DNA of 64,000 nucleotides from Variovorax sp. Root473 (GCF_001426505.1 NZ_LMEV01000014.1:309221-373220), one strand, 5' to 3'. Positions 16,249 to 25,801 are shown, counted from the first letter of the stretch. Notes: a model not told the origin generated them from the sequence alone. Numbers and translations are program-made.

Positions 16249-17640
16249 TCATTGCGGCGACGATGCGATGACGGGGCTGTCGGCCTGCACGCGGTTGAAC
16301 ACCAGGTTGAGCACCACCGCCGTGAGCGAGCCCATGGCCAGGCCGTTGCCCAGCACCAGCTGCAGCGTGTCGGGAAAGCGGCTGTACAGGCCCGGCACGA
16401 CGATGGGCAGCAGGCCCATGGTCAGCGCGCCGGCCAGCACGAACATGTTGCCGCGCTCGTGCAGGTCGACCTTGCGCAGCATGTCGATGCCCATGGTGCC
16501 GATGATCGCGAACACCACCATCGCGGTGCCGCCGACCACGGCCGAGGGAATGGCGCTGGCCAGCCGGCCCAGCGGCGCCGACAGCGCGATGAGGACCAGG
16601 ATCACGCCGGCGGCTGCCGTGACGTAGCGCGAGCGCACGTTGGTGGCGCGCACGATGCCGATGTTCTCGCCGCTGGTGATGATCATCGAGGTGCCGAAGA
16701 AGCCGCCCGCCAGCGACACCAGCGCGTCGCCGCGGATGGTGCGCGGCACCACGTCGCGCGGATCGATCTTGCGGCCCACCACCTCGGCCACCGCCACGGT
16801 CTGTCCCGTGGCCTCGACCATCGAGATGATGCTGAAGATCAAGAGCGGCACGGCCGCCACCACGTCGAAGCGCGGCATGCCGAAGGGCAGCAGCGTCGGC
16901 GCGCTCCAGAACGGGCCGGCCGCCACGCTGCTGAAATCCATCAGCCCGCAGGCCGCGGCCAGCACCGTGCCGGCCAGCAGGCCCAGCAGCACCGCGAGCT
17001 GGCCGAGCGTGCCCTTGAACACGCGCGCGAACAGCACCGTGAAGCCGATGGTCGCGAGCGCCAGCCCGATGTTCACCGGGTCGGCAAAGGTGGACGTGCC
17101 GGCCTTGCCCGCGATGATGCCGCCGTACACCTTCACGAGGTTGATCGACACCAGCAGCAGCAAGGTGCCGATGACGATCTTCGGAAAGTAGCGCAGGCAG
17201 CGCGCGAACACCGGCAGCACCAGGAAGTAGAACAGCGCCGTGAGGATCACCGCGCCCGAGGCGGTGGGCAGGTCGCGCTGCTGGGCGATGGTCACGAACA
17301 TCACGATGGGCGCGCCGCCCGGCACCATCACGAAGGGCAGGCGCGCGCCGAACTTCCAGGGCCCGAACGACTGCAGCAAGGTGCCCACGCCGCACAGCAG
17401 GAAGGTGGCGCTGATCAGGTTGACCGTGAGCGCCGACTCCAGCCCCAGCGCCTTGGCCACGAGGAACACGGACGTGATGGGCACGGCCGCCATCACCAGC
17501 ACGTGTTGCAGGCCGAACAGGAGCAGTTGCGACAGGGGCAGCATCGCGTCGACGGGGGCCACCGAGGCGGTGGTGGCGGGAGGCGTGCCGACGGGCACGA
17601 CAGGAGGCACAGCGGAGGCATCGGGCACACGGGACATCAT
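16249..17640 (-). CDS. NCS2-family xanthine/uracil-type permease
   Basis: A 463-residue transporter with 12 to 14 hydrophobic segments. Family landmarks include LLLFGLQHVLVMAAVPI near the N-terminus, SMVEATGQTVAVAEVVGR in the middle, and FGTSMIITSGENIGIVRATNVRSRYV, the region equivalent to the NCS2 signature before TM9. NCS2 proteins are proton- or sodium-coupled nucleobase importers. The ATG-ATG start at 17640 is chosen because AAGGA lies 6 bases upstream; the frame is open further but would run over the operator palindrome. The gene diverges from a LacI regulator and heads a three-gene minus-strand unit. The exact nucleobase is unknown. Confidence 0.9.
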   Translation of the reverse strand: MMSRVPDASAVPPVVPVGTPPATTASVAPVDAMLPLSQLLLFGLQHVLVMAAVPITSVFLVAKALGLESALTVNLISATFLLCGVGTLLQSFGPWKFGARLPFVMVPGGAPIVMFVTIAQQRDLPTASGAVILTALFYFLVLPVFARCLRYFPKIVIGTLLLLVSINLVKVYGGIIAGKAGTSTFADPVNIGLALATIGFTVLFARVFKGTLGQLAVLLGLLAGTVLAAACGLMDFSSVAAGPFWSAPTLLPFGMPRFDVVAAVPLLIFSIISMVEATGQTVAVAEVVGRKIDPRDVVPRTIRGDALVSLAGGFFGTSMIITSGENIGIVRATNVRSRYVTAAAGVILVLIALSAPLGRLASAIPSAVVGGTAMVVFAIIGTMGIDMLRKVDLHERGNMFVLAGALTMGLLPIVVPGLYSRFPDTLQLVLGNGLAMGSLTAVVLNLVFNRVQADSPVIASSPQ

Positions 17641-17661
17641 GGAATCCTTGAACCGGGACCA

Positions 17662-17681
17662 CGCCCAAATCGATTTGGGCG
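17662..17681. promoter_or_regulatory. LacI-type operator 1 (perfect 20-bp palindrome)
   Basis: CGCCCAAATCGATTTGGGCG is a perfect palindrome centred on the CG dyad usual for LacI/GalR operators. It lies 21 bp upstream of the permease start, in the divergent intergenic region next to the LacI-family gene. Confidence 0.75.
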
Positions 17682-17734
17682 CACTGGCAAAAAAAGCCGC
17701 CGAAGCGGGTGAAGTACATTCCGTGGCAACGAGC

Positions 17735-17750
17735 CCCAAAACGATTTGGG
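17735..17750. promoter_or_regulatory. LacI-type operator 2 (imperfect copy)
   Basis: CCCAAAACGATTTGGG repeats the half-sites CCCAAA/TTTGGG of operator 1 with the same central CG, and lies 34 bp before the LacI start. Centre-to-centre spacing to operator 1 is 71 bp, close to seven helical turns. This would suit looping and autoregulation. Confidence 0.7.
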
Positions 17751-17784
17751 AATTGAATCACCGCTTTTCGAAAAGGTCAACGGG

Positions 17785-18825
17785 ATGAGCACTGATCCAT
17801 CGCCGCGGGCAAACATCAAGGACGTGGCGCGCGAAGCGGGCGTGTCGCCCACCACCGTCTCGCACGCGCTCAACGCCCGGGGCCAGGTCGATGCGGAAAC
17901 CCGCGCGCGCGTCGAGCAGGCGGCGCTGAAGCTGGGCTACCGGCCCAACCGCAATGCGCAGCGGCTGCGCACGGGCGAGGCGCACATGATCGTGCTGCTG
18001 TCGTCGATGCCCTTCGCGGTGGCCGGCGGCCCGTCGCGCCTCGGCTTCCTGATGGAAGTGGCGGCCGTGGCCGCGGCAGCGGCGCTCGACCGCCGCCTGG
18101 CGCTGGTGCTGGCGCCGCCCATGGAAACCGGCCGGGTGCCGATGGAACTGCTCGACGTCGATGGCGCACTGGTCATCGAGCCCTCGGCGGGCGATCCGAA
18201 CCTGGCGTACCTGCTGCGGCGCGGCCTGCCGGTGGTGGCCATCGGCAAGCCGGCCGAAGAAGCGGCCGACGGGCCGGCGATGCCGCCCTATGTCGACATC
18301 CACTCGGGCCAGACCACGCGCCTGCTGCTCGACCACCTGCACGACCAGGGCGCGCGCAAGGTCGCGATGATCCTCGGCGCGGCCGCGCGCAATTCGTATG
18401 TGGAAGGCCAGGCGGCCTACCAGGCCTTCGCCGCCGCGCACGAGCAGACACCGCTGCTGTCGCTGGTCGACGAGGCCGAAGGCGAGAACGGCGGCCGGCA
18501 AGCCGCGTTGGCGCTGCTGGCGGCGCATCCCGACATCGACGCCTTCTGCGTGCCGGTCGATGCGTTCGCCTCGGGCGCCGTGACGGCGGTTGTCGAATCG
18601 GGCCGGCGCATTCCCGACGACGTGATGGTCGTCACGCGCTACGACGGCCTGCGCGCGCGCACCTGCGTACCACCGCTCACGGCCGTCGACCTGCACCTGG
18701 ACGAGGTCGCGCAGCAGGCGATTGCGCTGCTCTTCGACCACCTGCGCGGCGACACCAGCCGGCGCCGCGTCGACGGGCCGGCGGCGCAGCTGGTGCCGCG
18801 GCTGTCGTCGGCACGCCAGGGCTGA
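17785..18825 (+). CDS. LacI-family transcriptional regulator
   Basis: A 346-residue LacI/GalR protein. The helix-turn-helix and hinge are at residues 9-60 (NIKDVAREAGVSPTTVSHALN, followed by YRPNRNAQRLRTG as hinge helix). The sugar/purine-binding-protein fold follows, with recognisable pieces HSGQTTRLLLDHLHDQGARKVAMI and PDDVMVVTRYDG. The effector pocket differs from sugar-binding LacI members, so a nucleobase or other metabolite is possible. ATG 17785 (preceded by AACGGG) is chosen; an upstream TTG would place codons inside operator 2. The gene is divergent from the NCS2 permease, with both operators between them. The arrangement suggests it represses the permease-amidohydrolase-TSUP unit and itself. 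Confidence 0.93.
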   Translation: MSTDPSPRANIKDVAREAGVSPTTVSHALNARGQVDAETRARVEQAALKLGYRPNRNAQRLRTGEAHMIVLLSSMPFAVAGGPSRLGFLMEVAAVAAAAALDRRLALVLAPPMETGRVPMELLDVDGALVIEPSAGDPNLAYLLRRGLPVVAIGKPAEEAADGPAMPPYVDIHSGQTTRLLLDHLHDQGARKVAMILGAAARNSYVEGQAAYQAFAAAHEQTPLLSLVDEAEGENGGRQAALALLAAHPDIDAFCVPVDAFASGAVTAVVESGRRIPDDVMVVTRYDGLRARTCVPPLTAVDLHLDEVAQQAIALLFDHLRGDTSRRRVDGPAAQLVPRLSSARQG

Positions 18826-18850
18826 CCGCCCCTTCTGCTGCGCGTGCGCG

Positions 18851-20218
18851 TCAGTTGGGCTTGCTGCGCGACACGCGCCACACCGCGTTGCCCACGTCGT
18901 CCGCCACCAGCAGCGCGCCGCTCTTGTCGAGCGCCACGCCGACTGGCCGGCCGTGCGCCTTTTCATCGGCGCTCAGGAAGCCCGTGAGGATGTCGACCGG
19001 CGGCCCGCTCGGCTTGCCGCCGATGAAGGGCACGAACACCACCTTGTAGCCCGACTTGGGCTTGCGGTTCCACGAGCCGTGCTCGCCGATGAAGGCGCCG
19101 CTTGCGAACTCGGGCGGCATGCCGCGCGGGTGGGAGAAGACCAGGCCGAGCGGCGCGACGTGCGAACCCAGCGCGTAGTCGGGTGCCAGCGCCTTCGCCA
19201 CGAGCTCGGGCTTTTGCGGCGTGACGCGCGCATCGACCACGCCGCCCCAGTAGCTCCAGGGCCAGCCGTAGAAGGCGCCTTCCTTCACCGAGGTGAGGTA
19301 GTCGGGCACGAGGTCGCTGCCGATCTCGTCGCGCTCGTTCACCACGGTCCACAGCGTGTTCGTCTCGGGTTCCCAGGCCAGGCCGTTGGGGTTGCGCAGG
19401 CCGCTCGCGAACAGGCGTTTCTCGCCGGTCTTCGCATCGACCTCCCAGATCGCGGCGCGGCCCTCTTCGGCCGCCATGCCGTTCTCGCCGATGTTGCTGT
19501 TGGAGCCGACCGTGACGTAGAGCTTGCTGCCGTCGGCATTGGCGATGACGTTCTTGGTCCAGTGGTGGTTGATGCCGGCGGGCAGCGCCGTCACGACCAC
19601 CGGCTTGGCGCGGGCCGTGGTGTCGCCTTCGGTGTAAGGCACCTTCACGAGCGCATCGGCATTGGCGATGAAGAGCTCGTTGCCGACCAGCGCCATGCCG
19701 TAGGGCGACACAAGGTCCGACAGGAACACCTGCTTCACTTCGGCCAGGCCGTCGCCGTCGGCATCGCGCAGCAGGGTGATTCGGTTGGCGCTGGGCACGC
19801 CGGCGCCGGCGCGCCCCATGACCTTGCCCATGACCCAGTTGCGCACCTTCGCGACCGGGCCGCTGCCGCCGTCGCTGCTGCCCTCGGGCTTGGGCGGCTT
19901 GTTGCTCTCGGCCACCAGCACGTCGCCGTTGGGCAGGGTGTAGACCCAGCGCGGGTGGTCGAGCCCGCGCGCCAGGGCCGTCACGCGCAGGCCTTCGGCG
20001 GGGGTGGGCGCGGCGGTGTCGGTCCAGCCGACGGCGGGCGCCACGTTGACGGTGGGAATCAGCGTCTTGTTCGGGTCGACGAGCTGGGGCCGGGGGCCGG
20101 TCGTGAGCTCGGGCGAGAGCTTGGCGGTCTCGCCGCAGCCAGCGACGAGCAGCGCGGTAGCCAGGGCCGCTGCGGACAACACGGCGAGGCGAACGGGACG
20201 ATGCGGCGATGCGTTCAT
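18851..20218 (-). CDS. sorbosone dehydrogenase-like (PQQ-GDH fold) lipoprotein
   Basis: A 455-residue protein with a lipoprotein signal peptide (lipobox LVAGC, Cys28), so it should be anchored in the periplasm. The rest is a six-bladed beta-propeller of the soluble glucose/L-sorbosone dehydrogenase superfamily: [74 protein letters not shown] and [10 protein letters not shown] are characteristic. Members may use PQQ to oxidise sugars or aldoses; cofactor use cannot be confirmed from sequence alone, and no pqq genes are in the window. It is transcribed toward the LacI gene and divergently from alaX. Confidence 0.85.
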   Translation of the reverse strand: MNASPHRPVRLAVLSAAALATALLVAGCGETAKLSPELTTGPRPQLVDPNKTLIPTVNVAPAVGWTDTAAPTPAEGLRVTALARGLDHPRWVYTLPNGDVLVAESNKPPKPEGSSDGGSGPVAKVRNWVMGKVMGRAGAGVPSANRITLLRDADGDGLAEVKQVFLSDLVSPYGMALVGNELFIANADALVKVPYTEGDTTARAKPVVVTALPAGINHHWTKNVIANADGSKLYVTVGSNSNIGENGMAAEEGRAAIWEVDAKTGEKRLFASGLRNPNGLAWEPETNTLWTVVNERDEIGSDLVPDYLTSVKEGAFYGWPWSYWGGVVDARVTPQKPELVAKALAPDYALGSHVAPLGLVFSHPRGMPPEFASGAFIGEHGSWNRKPKSGYKVVFVPFIGGKPSGPPVDILTGFLSADEKAHGRPVGVALDKSGALLVADDVGNAVWRVSRSKPN

Positions 20219-20348
20219 GCAGGTTCCTTGCGCGGCAGGCGGCCGCAGACCGCCGGATCATGCGCAACCGCACGGCGCGGGCGTGTCGGTCGTGGGCGCT
20301 TTCCGGCGTGCGCGCACCTCCTTCGCGCATCGTCGCTACCATCGCCGC

Positions 20349-21113
20349 ATGACCGACGACCTGTTCCGCGCCGACGCCTACCTGCGCACCTGTGAAGCCC
20401 GCATCCTGCGCATCGACGACACCGGCATCGTGCTGGACCGCACCGTGTTCTATCCACTGGGCGGCGGGCAGGCCGGCGACACCGGCGTCCTGGTGCTCGC
20501 CGACAGCCGCGAAATCGCCATCGCCGACACCCGCAAGGCCAAGGATGCCGAAGGCCAGCCGACCGCCGAGTTCGTCCACGTGCCCGCGCCCGACCAGGCC
20601 GCCCTGCTGGCCGCGCTGAAAACCGGCGACACCGTCACCGCCCGCCTCGACTGGGAGCGCCGCCACCGGCTGATGCGCTTTCACACCGCCAGCCATCTGC
20701 TGTGCCACCTCGTGCCGGTGCCGGTGAACGGCTGCTCGATCACGCCCGACTACGCGCGCATCGACTTCCACATCACCGATCCGCTCGACAAGGAAACGCT
20801 CACCGCGGGCCTTGCGAAGCTGGTCGAGGCCGCCCACCCGTTGACCGTGGGCGCCATCACCGATGCCGAGCTCGACGCCAACCCCGCGCTGGTCAAGAGC
20901 ATGAGCGTGCAGCCGCCGCGCGGCACGGGCACCGTGCGCACGATCCGCATCGGCGGCACGGGCGATGACGGCTCCGCGCCGTCGATCGACTTCCAACCCT
21001 GCGGCGGCACGCACGTGGCCAACACCGCCGAGATCGGCGCCGTGGTCGTCACCAAGATCGAGAAGAAGAGCGCGACCACCCGGCGCGTGGTCCTGGGCTG
21101 GGCTACGGCCTGA
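20349..21113 (+). CDS. alaX: alanyl-tRNA editing protein AlaX
   Basis: A 254-residue free-standing homologue of the AlaRS editing domain. It hydrolyses mischarged Ser- or Gly-tRNA(Ala). Zinc ligands are visible as HTASH (His112, His116) and CGGTH (Cys218, His222). The N-terminal FYPLGGGQAGDTG segment matches the glycine-rich start of the domain. At 254 residues it is longer than the smallest AlaX-S and fits the medium form. Start ATG 20349 begins the conserved FRADAYLRTCEARIL strand; the in-frame upstream extension is unsupported. It stands 130 bp from the divergent lipoprotein gene and 60 bp before the DsbD-like gene, so it could be co-transcribed. Confidence 0.92.
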   Translation: MTDDLFRADAYLRTCEARILRIDDTGIVLDRTVFYPLGGGQAGDTGVLVLADSREIAIADTRKAKDAEGQPTAEFVHVPAPDQAALLAALKTGDTVTARLDWERRHRLMRFHTASHLLCHLVPVPVNGCSITPDYARIDFHITDPLDKETLTAGLAKLVEAAHPLTVGAITDAELDANPALVKSMSVQPPRGTGTVRTIRIGGTGDDGSAPSIDFQPCGGTHVANTAEIGAVVVTKIEKKSATTRRVVLGWATA

Positions 21114-21173
21114 ACCCGGGAAAGACCCGGCCCCCAGGAACTTCGCCCCGCCCTCTGGCTCCGACTGTCCGGC

Positions 21174-23390
21174 ATGATCCTTTCGCGCATCTCTTTCGCT
21201 ACTTTTCTGATAGCTACCGCCGCAGCCTGCATGCCGGCTGCGGCCCAGCTGGCCCCGAAGACCGGGGCCGTGGTCACCACCCCCCATGTGCGCGCCGAAC
21301 TGGTTGCCCATGCGCCCGACGGCGTGGCGCCCGGCGCCCAGGCCTGGGTCGGGCTGCAGATCACCCACCAGCCCGAGTGGCACACCTACTGGAAGAACGC
21401 CGGCGATTCCGGCCTGCCCACCGAGCTGAAGTGGACGCTGCCCGCCGGCGTCTCGACCGGCGAAATCGCCTGGCCGGTGCCCAAGAAGATCCCGGTCGGC
21501 ACGCTCGCCAACTACGGCTACGAGAACACCGTGCTGCTGCCGGTGCCGCTCGAGGTCTCGACGCTCTACAGGCCCGACGTGGCGCTCACCGGCGGCTCGC
21601 CGGCCATGGACATCAAGCTGCAGGCCTCCTGGCTGGTCTGCCGCAAGGAATGCATTCCCGAAGAGGGCGAGTTCACGCTCTCGCTGCCCACCCGCGGCTC
21701 GACCGCGCTGAACAAGGCCGCCTTCGACACCGCACAGGCCGCACAGCCGCAGCCGCTGGGCGCGCCCGGCACCATCGCCGTCGAAGGCCAGCAACTGAAG
21801 GTGCGCCTCGACGGCCTGCCCGCCGCCGCGCGCGGCAAGACGCTCGAGTTCTTCCCCGAAACACCCGAGGTCATCCGCACCGCCGCCGTCTCCGGCCAGG
21901 ACTGGACCCAAGCCTGGGACGGCGCGACCTGGACCGCCACGATGCCGCTGGCCGATCAGCGCAGCGAGAGCCCGACGGCCATGCCGGTCGTGGTGGCGCT
22001 GGCCGAGGCCGACCGCCAAGCAGGCCAGCCCGTGGCATGGCGCGCCGAGGCACCGGTGTCGGGCACCTGGCCGGCAGCGACGGTGGCTGCCCGCGCCGAG
22101 GTATCGCCCGCGCTGCAGGCGGCGCTGGCCGCCAACGCGGCGCAGGCTGCCGCCCCCGCGCCTGCGCAAGCCCAGCCCGCCGGCACCTTCATGGTCGCCC
22201 TGCTCGGTGCGCTGCTCGGCGGCCTGCTGCTCAACCTCATGCCCTGCGTGTTCCCGATCCTCGCAATCAAGGTACTGGGCTTCGCGCGGCAGGCAGGCAA
22301 TGCCAGCGCGCACCGCAAGGCCGGGCTGGCCTACACGGGCGGCGTGATGCTGTCGTTCCTCGCGCTGGGCGGCGCCATGCTCGCGCTGCGCGCGGCCGGT
22401 GCGCAGCTCGGATGGGGCTTCCAGCTGCAGTCGCCCGCCGTGGTGGCGGCGCTGGCGGCGCTCTTCACCTTGCTCGGCCTGAACCTGGCCGGCGTGTTCG
22501 AGTTCGGCCGCGCGGCGCCGCAATCGGTGTGCGGCGCGCAGGTCAAGCACCCGCTGGCCAACGACTTCCTTTCCGGCGTGCTCGCCGTGGTGATCGCCTC
22601 GCCCTGCACCGCGCCGTTCATGGGCGCCTCGCTGGGCTTTGCCATCGGGCTGCCGGCCACGCAGGCGCTGATGCTGTTCGCGGCGCTGGGTCTCGGCCTC
22701 GCGCTGCCCTACCTGGTGGCGGGCTTCGTGCCGGCCGTGGCGCGCCTCTTGCCCAAGCCGGGTCCGTGGATGCACACGCTGCGCCGCCTGCTCGCCTTCC
22801 CGATGTTCGCGACCGTGGCCTGGCTGGTCTGGGTGCTGGGCCAGCAAAGCGGCATCGACGGCGCGGGCACGCTGCTCGCGCTGCTGGTGTGCCTGGCCGC
22901 CGTGGTCTGGGCGTTCACGCTGCGCGGACGCACGCGCGTCGTCATCGCCACCGTGATGATCGCCTTCACCGCCGTGCTGGCCGGCGCCATCGGCCGGAAC
23001 ATCGTGCAAGTGCCCGAACCCGCGAAGCTGGCCGCAGCGCCGGCCGACGGCGAGCGCTGGCAGCCGTGGTCCGCGCAACGCGTGAGCGATCTGGCGAGCG
23101 CGGGCCGGCCCGTGTTCATCGACTTCACCGCCGCCTGGTGCGTGACCTGCCAGTACAACAAGAAGAGCACGCTGGCCGACGCCGAGCTGCTCGCCGACTT
23201 CGACACGAAGCAGGTCGCCATGCTGCGCGCCGACTGGACCCGCCGCGACCCGGCCATCACCGCCGCGCTCACCGCGCTGGGCCGCAGCGGCGTGCCGGTG
23301 TACGTGCTGCAGGCGCCGGGCAAGGCGCCCGTCGTGCTGACCGAAATCCTCAGCAAAGACGAGGTGCGCGCCGCGTTGGCAGCGCTTTGA
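21174..23390 (+). CDS. DsbD/ScsB-like transmembrane thiol:disulfide reductase
   Basis: A 738-residue protein. Signal peptide 1-24 (MPAAAQ) precedes a periplasmic DsbC/DsbD-alpha-like domain to ~330, with HTYWKNAGDSGLPT near residue 70. The membrane core of eight helices (~340-610) contains the two catalytic cysteines, MPCVFPI and ASPCTAPF. A C-terminal thioredoxin domain has CVTC at 656-659 in AAWCVTCQYNK. This is the full three-module plan for moving electrons from cytoplasmic thioredoxin to periplasmic thiols. The long N-terminal domain resembles ScsB rather than classical E. coli DsbD. The following redoxin may be one of its partners. Confidence 0.92.
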   Translation: MILSRISFATFLIATAAACMPAAAQLAPKTGAVVTTPHVRAELVAHAPDGVAPGAQAWVGLQITHQPEWHTYWKNAGDSGLPTELKWTLPAGVSTGEIAWPVPKKIPVGTLANYGYENTVLLPVPLEVSTLYRPDVALTGGSPAMDIKLQASWLVCRKECIPEEGEFTLSLPTRGSTALNKAAFDTAQAAQPQPLGAPGTIAVEGQQLKVRLDGLPAAARGKTLEFFPETPEVIRTAAVSGQDWTQAWDGATWTATMPLADQRSESPTAMPVVVALAEADRQAGQPVAWRAEAPVSGTWPAATVAARAEVSPALQAALAANAAQAAAPAPAQAQPAGTFMVALLGALLGGLLLNLMPCVFPILAIKVLGFARQAGNASAHRKAGLAYTGGVMLSFLALGGAMLALRAAGAQLGWGFQLQSPAVVAALAALFTLLGLNLAGVFEFGRAAPQSVCGAQVKHPLANDFLSGVLAVVIASPCTAPFMGASLGFAIGLPATQALMLFAALGLGLALPYLVAGFVPAVARLLPKPGPWMHTLRRLLAFPMFATVAWLVWVLGQQSGIDGAGTLLALLVCLAAVVWAFTLRGRTRVVIATVMIAFTAVLAGAIGRNIVQVPEPAKLAAAPADGERWQPWSAQRVSDLASAGRPVFIDFTAAWCVTCQYNKKSTLADAELLADFDTKQVAMLRADWTRRDPAITAALTALGRSGVPVYVLQAPGKAPVVLTEILSKDEVRAALAAL

Positions 23391-23416
23391 GCGCCGATGC
23401 GGTGAATTGAAGCGAG

Positions 23417-23435
23417 ATGACAACGCCGCTGTCAT
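23417..23435. promoter_or_regulatory. short inverted repeat between the dsbD-like and redoxin genes
   Basis: ATGACA and TGTCAT flank a 7-base loop, 27 bases after the DsbD-like stop. It may be an operator or weak stem; there is no T-run. Confidence 0.25.
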
Positions 23436-23516
23436 GGGTTGTCACACGCACTTGAAGAAACCGTTCTAAGCTGCAGTTGTTGTTTGGAATTTTGTTTTCT
23501 GGAGTTCAAGCTGGCC

Positions 23517-24209
23517 ATGACGCTCTCGCCCACTGTCGACTCACGCTCCCTTCGCGCTGCGCGCCAGGCGCGCGCCGCCCTCAGCCGCGCATCCCGCCGC
23601 GCCGTCGTTGCTGCGGCCGTGGCCTTGGGCGCCACCTTCCTCATGGGCACCAACGCCTTCGCCGCGCCCGTTGTGGGCCAGCAGGCGCCCGATTTCGTCG
23701 CCGTCGACACCAGCGGTGCCAAGCACAAGCTGTCCGACTTCGCGGGCAAGTTCGTGGTGCTCGAATGGACCAACCCCGGCTGCCCCTTCGTGCGCAAGCA
23801 CTACGGCAGCGGGAACATGCCCGCCACGCAGAAGGCGGCCACCGACAAGGGCGTGGTCTGGCTCGCGATCAACTCCACCGAACGCGCCGCCAGCGACTAC
23901 CTGAAGGCCGACGCACTCGACGCCTGGATGAAGTCGCAAAAGGCCGCGCCCACCGCCGTGCTGATGGACGAAGACGGCGTGATCGGCCAGGTCTACGGCG
24001 CGCGCACCACACCCCACATCTTCATCATCGACCCCAAGGGCACGCTGGTGTATGCAGGCGGCATCGACAGCATTGCCTCGGCGCGCGTGGACGACATCAA
24101 GACCGCCACCAACTACGTGAACCAGGCGCTGGGTGAAGCGCTCGGCGGCAAGCCGGTGTCGATGGCGAGCACGCGACCGTACGGGTGTTCGATCAAGTAC
24201 AAGAGTTGA
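23517..24209 (+). CDS. secreted thioredoxin/peroxiredoxin-fold protein (redoxin)
   Basis: A 230-residue protein. The N-terminal signal begins with an Arg-rich stretch containing SRRAVV and ends at NAFA (about residue 47). A Tat-like reading of the twin arginine is possible. The mature part is an AhpC/TSA-like thioredoxin fold: PVVGQQAPDFVAVDTSGAKH opens it and WTNPGCPFVRKHY holds the active site. Only one cysteine sits at the catalytic position (CPFV in place of CxxC), so peroxidase-type or mixed-disulfide chemistry is more likely than classical thioredoxin chemistry. A final Cys lies near the C-terminus (YGCSIKY). ATG 23517 follows GGAG at 12 bases. Neighbourhood suggests reduction by the DsbD-like protein. 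Confidence 0.82.
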   Translation: MTLSPTVDSRSLRAARQARAALSRASRRAVVAAAVALGATFLMGTNAFAAPVVGQQAPDFVAVDTSGAKHKLSDFAGKFVVLEWTNPGCPFVRKHYGSGNMPATQKAATDKGVVWLAINSTERAASDYLKADALDAWMKSQKAAPTAVLMDEDGVIGQVYGARTTPHIFIIDPKGTLVYAGGIDSIASARVDDIKTATNYVNQALGEALGGKPVSMASTRPYGCSIKYKS

Positions 24210-24389
24210 GCGTGTTGCACGCGCCGCCCGCTGCGCGGCGCGCTGCCTTGACAGCGACCTGACGCGCCTCGTCACGTCCCGGTCGGGAAGCCCGGCCCGC
24301 CCTCGAGCCCAACGACCTCGCCCCAAGACGCGCCATGACTTCCGTGCCTGGGCCGCCGCGGTCTGCGGGGGCCCTGCGACAATCGGGAC

Positions 24390-25499
24390 ATGCCTTTCGC
24401 CCCTTTGCAAAACGACACCTTCCTGCGGGCCTGCTGGCGCCAGGCCACCGATCACACGCCCGTCTGGCTCATGCGCCAGGCCGGCCGCTATCTGCCCGAG
24501 TACGTGGCCACGCGTGCCAAGGCCGGCAGCTTCATGGGGCTGGCGACCAACACCGACTACGCCACCGAGGTCACGCTGCAGCCGCTGGCGCGCTACCCGC
24601 TCGACGCCGCCATTCTTTTCTCGGACATCCTCACGGTGCCCGATGCGATGGGCCTGGGCCTGTCGTTCGAGGCCGGCGAAGGTCCGCGCTTTGCGCGTCC
24701 CGTGCGCGACGAGGCGGCGGTGGCCGCGCTCGAAGTGCCCGACCTGGACAAGCTGCGCTACGTGTTCGACGCCGTGGGCTCGATCCGCAAGGCCCTGAAC
24801 GGCCGCGTGCCGCTCATCGGCTTCTCGGGCAGCCCGTGGACGCTGGCCTGCTACATGGTCGAGGGCGCGGGCTCGAGCGACTACCGCCTCGTGAAGAGCA
24901 TGCTGTACGGCCGCCCCGACCTGATGCACCGCGTGCTCGCGGTCAATGCCGATTCGGTGGCCGCGTACCTCAACGCGCAGATCGACGCCGGCGCGCAGGC
25001 CGTGATGATCTTCGACAGCTGGGGCGGTGTGCTGGCCGACGGCGCCTTCCACGAATTCAGCCTGGCCTACACCGCGCGCGTGCTCGCCGGCCTGAAGCGC
25101 CACGGCCCCGACGGCCAGCCGGTGCCGCGCATCGTCTTCACCAAGGGCGGCGGCCTGTGGCTGGGCGCAATGCGTGCGCTCGACTGCGAAGTGCTCGGCG
25201 TCGACTGGACCGTGAACCTGGCCGCCGCGCGCCGCCTCGTGGCCGAAGGCACCGAGGACAAGGCCAAGGCGATCCAGGGCAACATCGATCCGAACGTGCT
25301 GTTCGCCCCGCCCGCGGCCATCGAGGCCGAGGTCGGCAAGGTGCTGCAGGCCTTCGGCAAGCCCCACACCGACCGCACCACCGCGGGCCCGACGCACATC
25401 TTCAACCTTGGACACGGCATCAGCCAGTTCACGCCGCCCGACCATGTGCTGGCGCTGGTCCAGGCCGTGCACGACCAGTCGCGCGCGCTGCGCGCCTGA
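24390..25499 (+). CDS. hemE: uroporphyrinogen-III decarboxylase
   Basis: A 369-residue enzyme of haem biosynthesis that converts uroporphyrinogen III to coproporphyrinogen III in the cytoplasm. Diagnostic motifs are present: [13 protein letters not shown] (26-38), [35 protein letters not shown] and FNLGHGI near the C-terminus. Length matches the family (350-370). ATG 24390 begins the conserved N-terminus; no strong ribosome-binding site is seen. In several Burkholderiales hemE neighbours priA, as here, not far from the chromosomal origin (from memory). Confidence 0.97.
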   Translation: MPFAPLQNDTFLRACWRQATDHTPVWLMRQAGRYLPEYVATRAKAGSFMGLATNTDYATEVTLQPLARYPLDAAILFSDILTVPDAMGLGLSFEAGEGPRFARPVRDEAAVAALEVPDLDKLRYVFDAVGSIRKALNGRVPLIGFSGSPWTLACYMVEGAGSSDYRLVKSMLYGRPDLMHRVLAVNADSVAAYLNAQIDAGAQAVMIFDSWGGVLADGAFHEFSLAYTARVLAGLKRHGPDGQPVPRIVFTKGGGLWLGAMRALDCEVLGVDWTVNLAAARRLVAEGTEDKAKAIQGNIDPNVLFAPPAAIEAEVGKVLQAFGKPHTDRTTAGPTHIFNLGHGISQFTPPDHVLALVQAVHDQSRALRA

Positions 25500-25605
25500 G
25501 TTGACAACTGTGATCTGCCGACCGTTCGGTTGGCCGACACTGCGCCCCCTCGAAAGCCAGTCGGCTCGCGTTTGTCAAGCCCTAAAACGGCCCCGGACGC
25601 CCGAC

Positions 25606-25614
25606 TTATGCACA
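25606..25614 (+). promoter_or_regulatory. DnaA box (TTATGCACA)
   Basis: A consensus TTATNCACA DnaA-binding site in the hemE-priA spacer. Confidence 0.55.
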
Positions 25615-25792
25615 AAACGCGTGCTGCACTGCGCAAGATTATCTGAGGGGGCGTTCGTTCTGCTCCTAAACCAATAGCGACGCTAAGTGGTTGATTTATA
25701 TAGGATTTGATTTTTGCTTTTTTTCCGGGCATTCCAGTGGAAGCCTTGAAAATCAAGGCTCCGGCGACCATCCGGCCGTCTTGTCAACAAAG

Positions 25793-25801
25793 TTATCCAC
25801 A
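25793..25801 (+). promoter_or_regulatory. DnaA box (TTATCCACA, perfect consensus)
   Basis: A perfect high-affinity DnaA box about 80 bases before the earliest possible priA start, next to the near-match TTGTCAACA and downstream of the AT-rich tract. Confidence 0.65.

Noticed and set aside
18963..23435. A 1,490-codon open frame on the minus strand
   Set aside because: It runs antisense through alaX, the DsbD-like gene and part of the lipoprotein gene. Its His/Arg/Gly-rich translation is the usual shadow in high-GC DNA.
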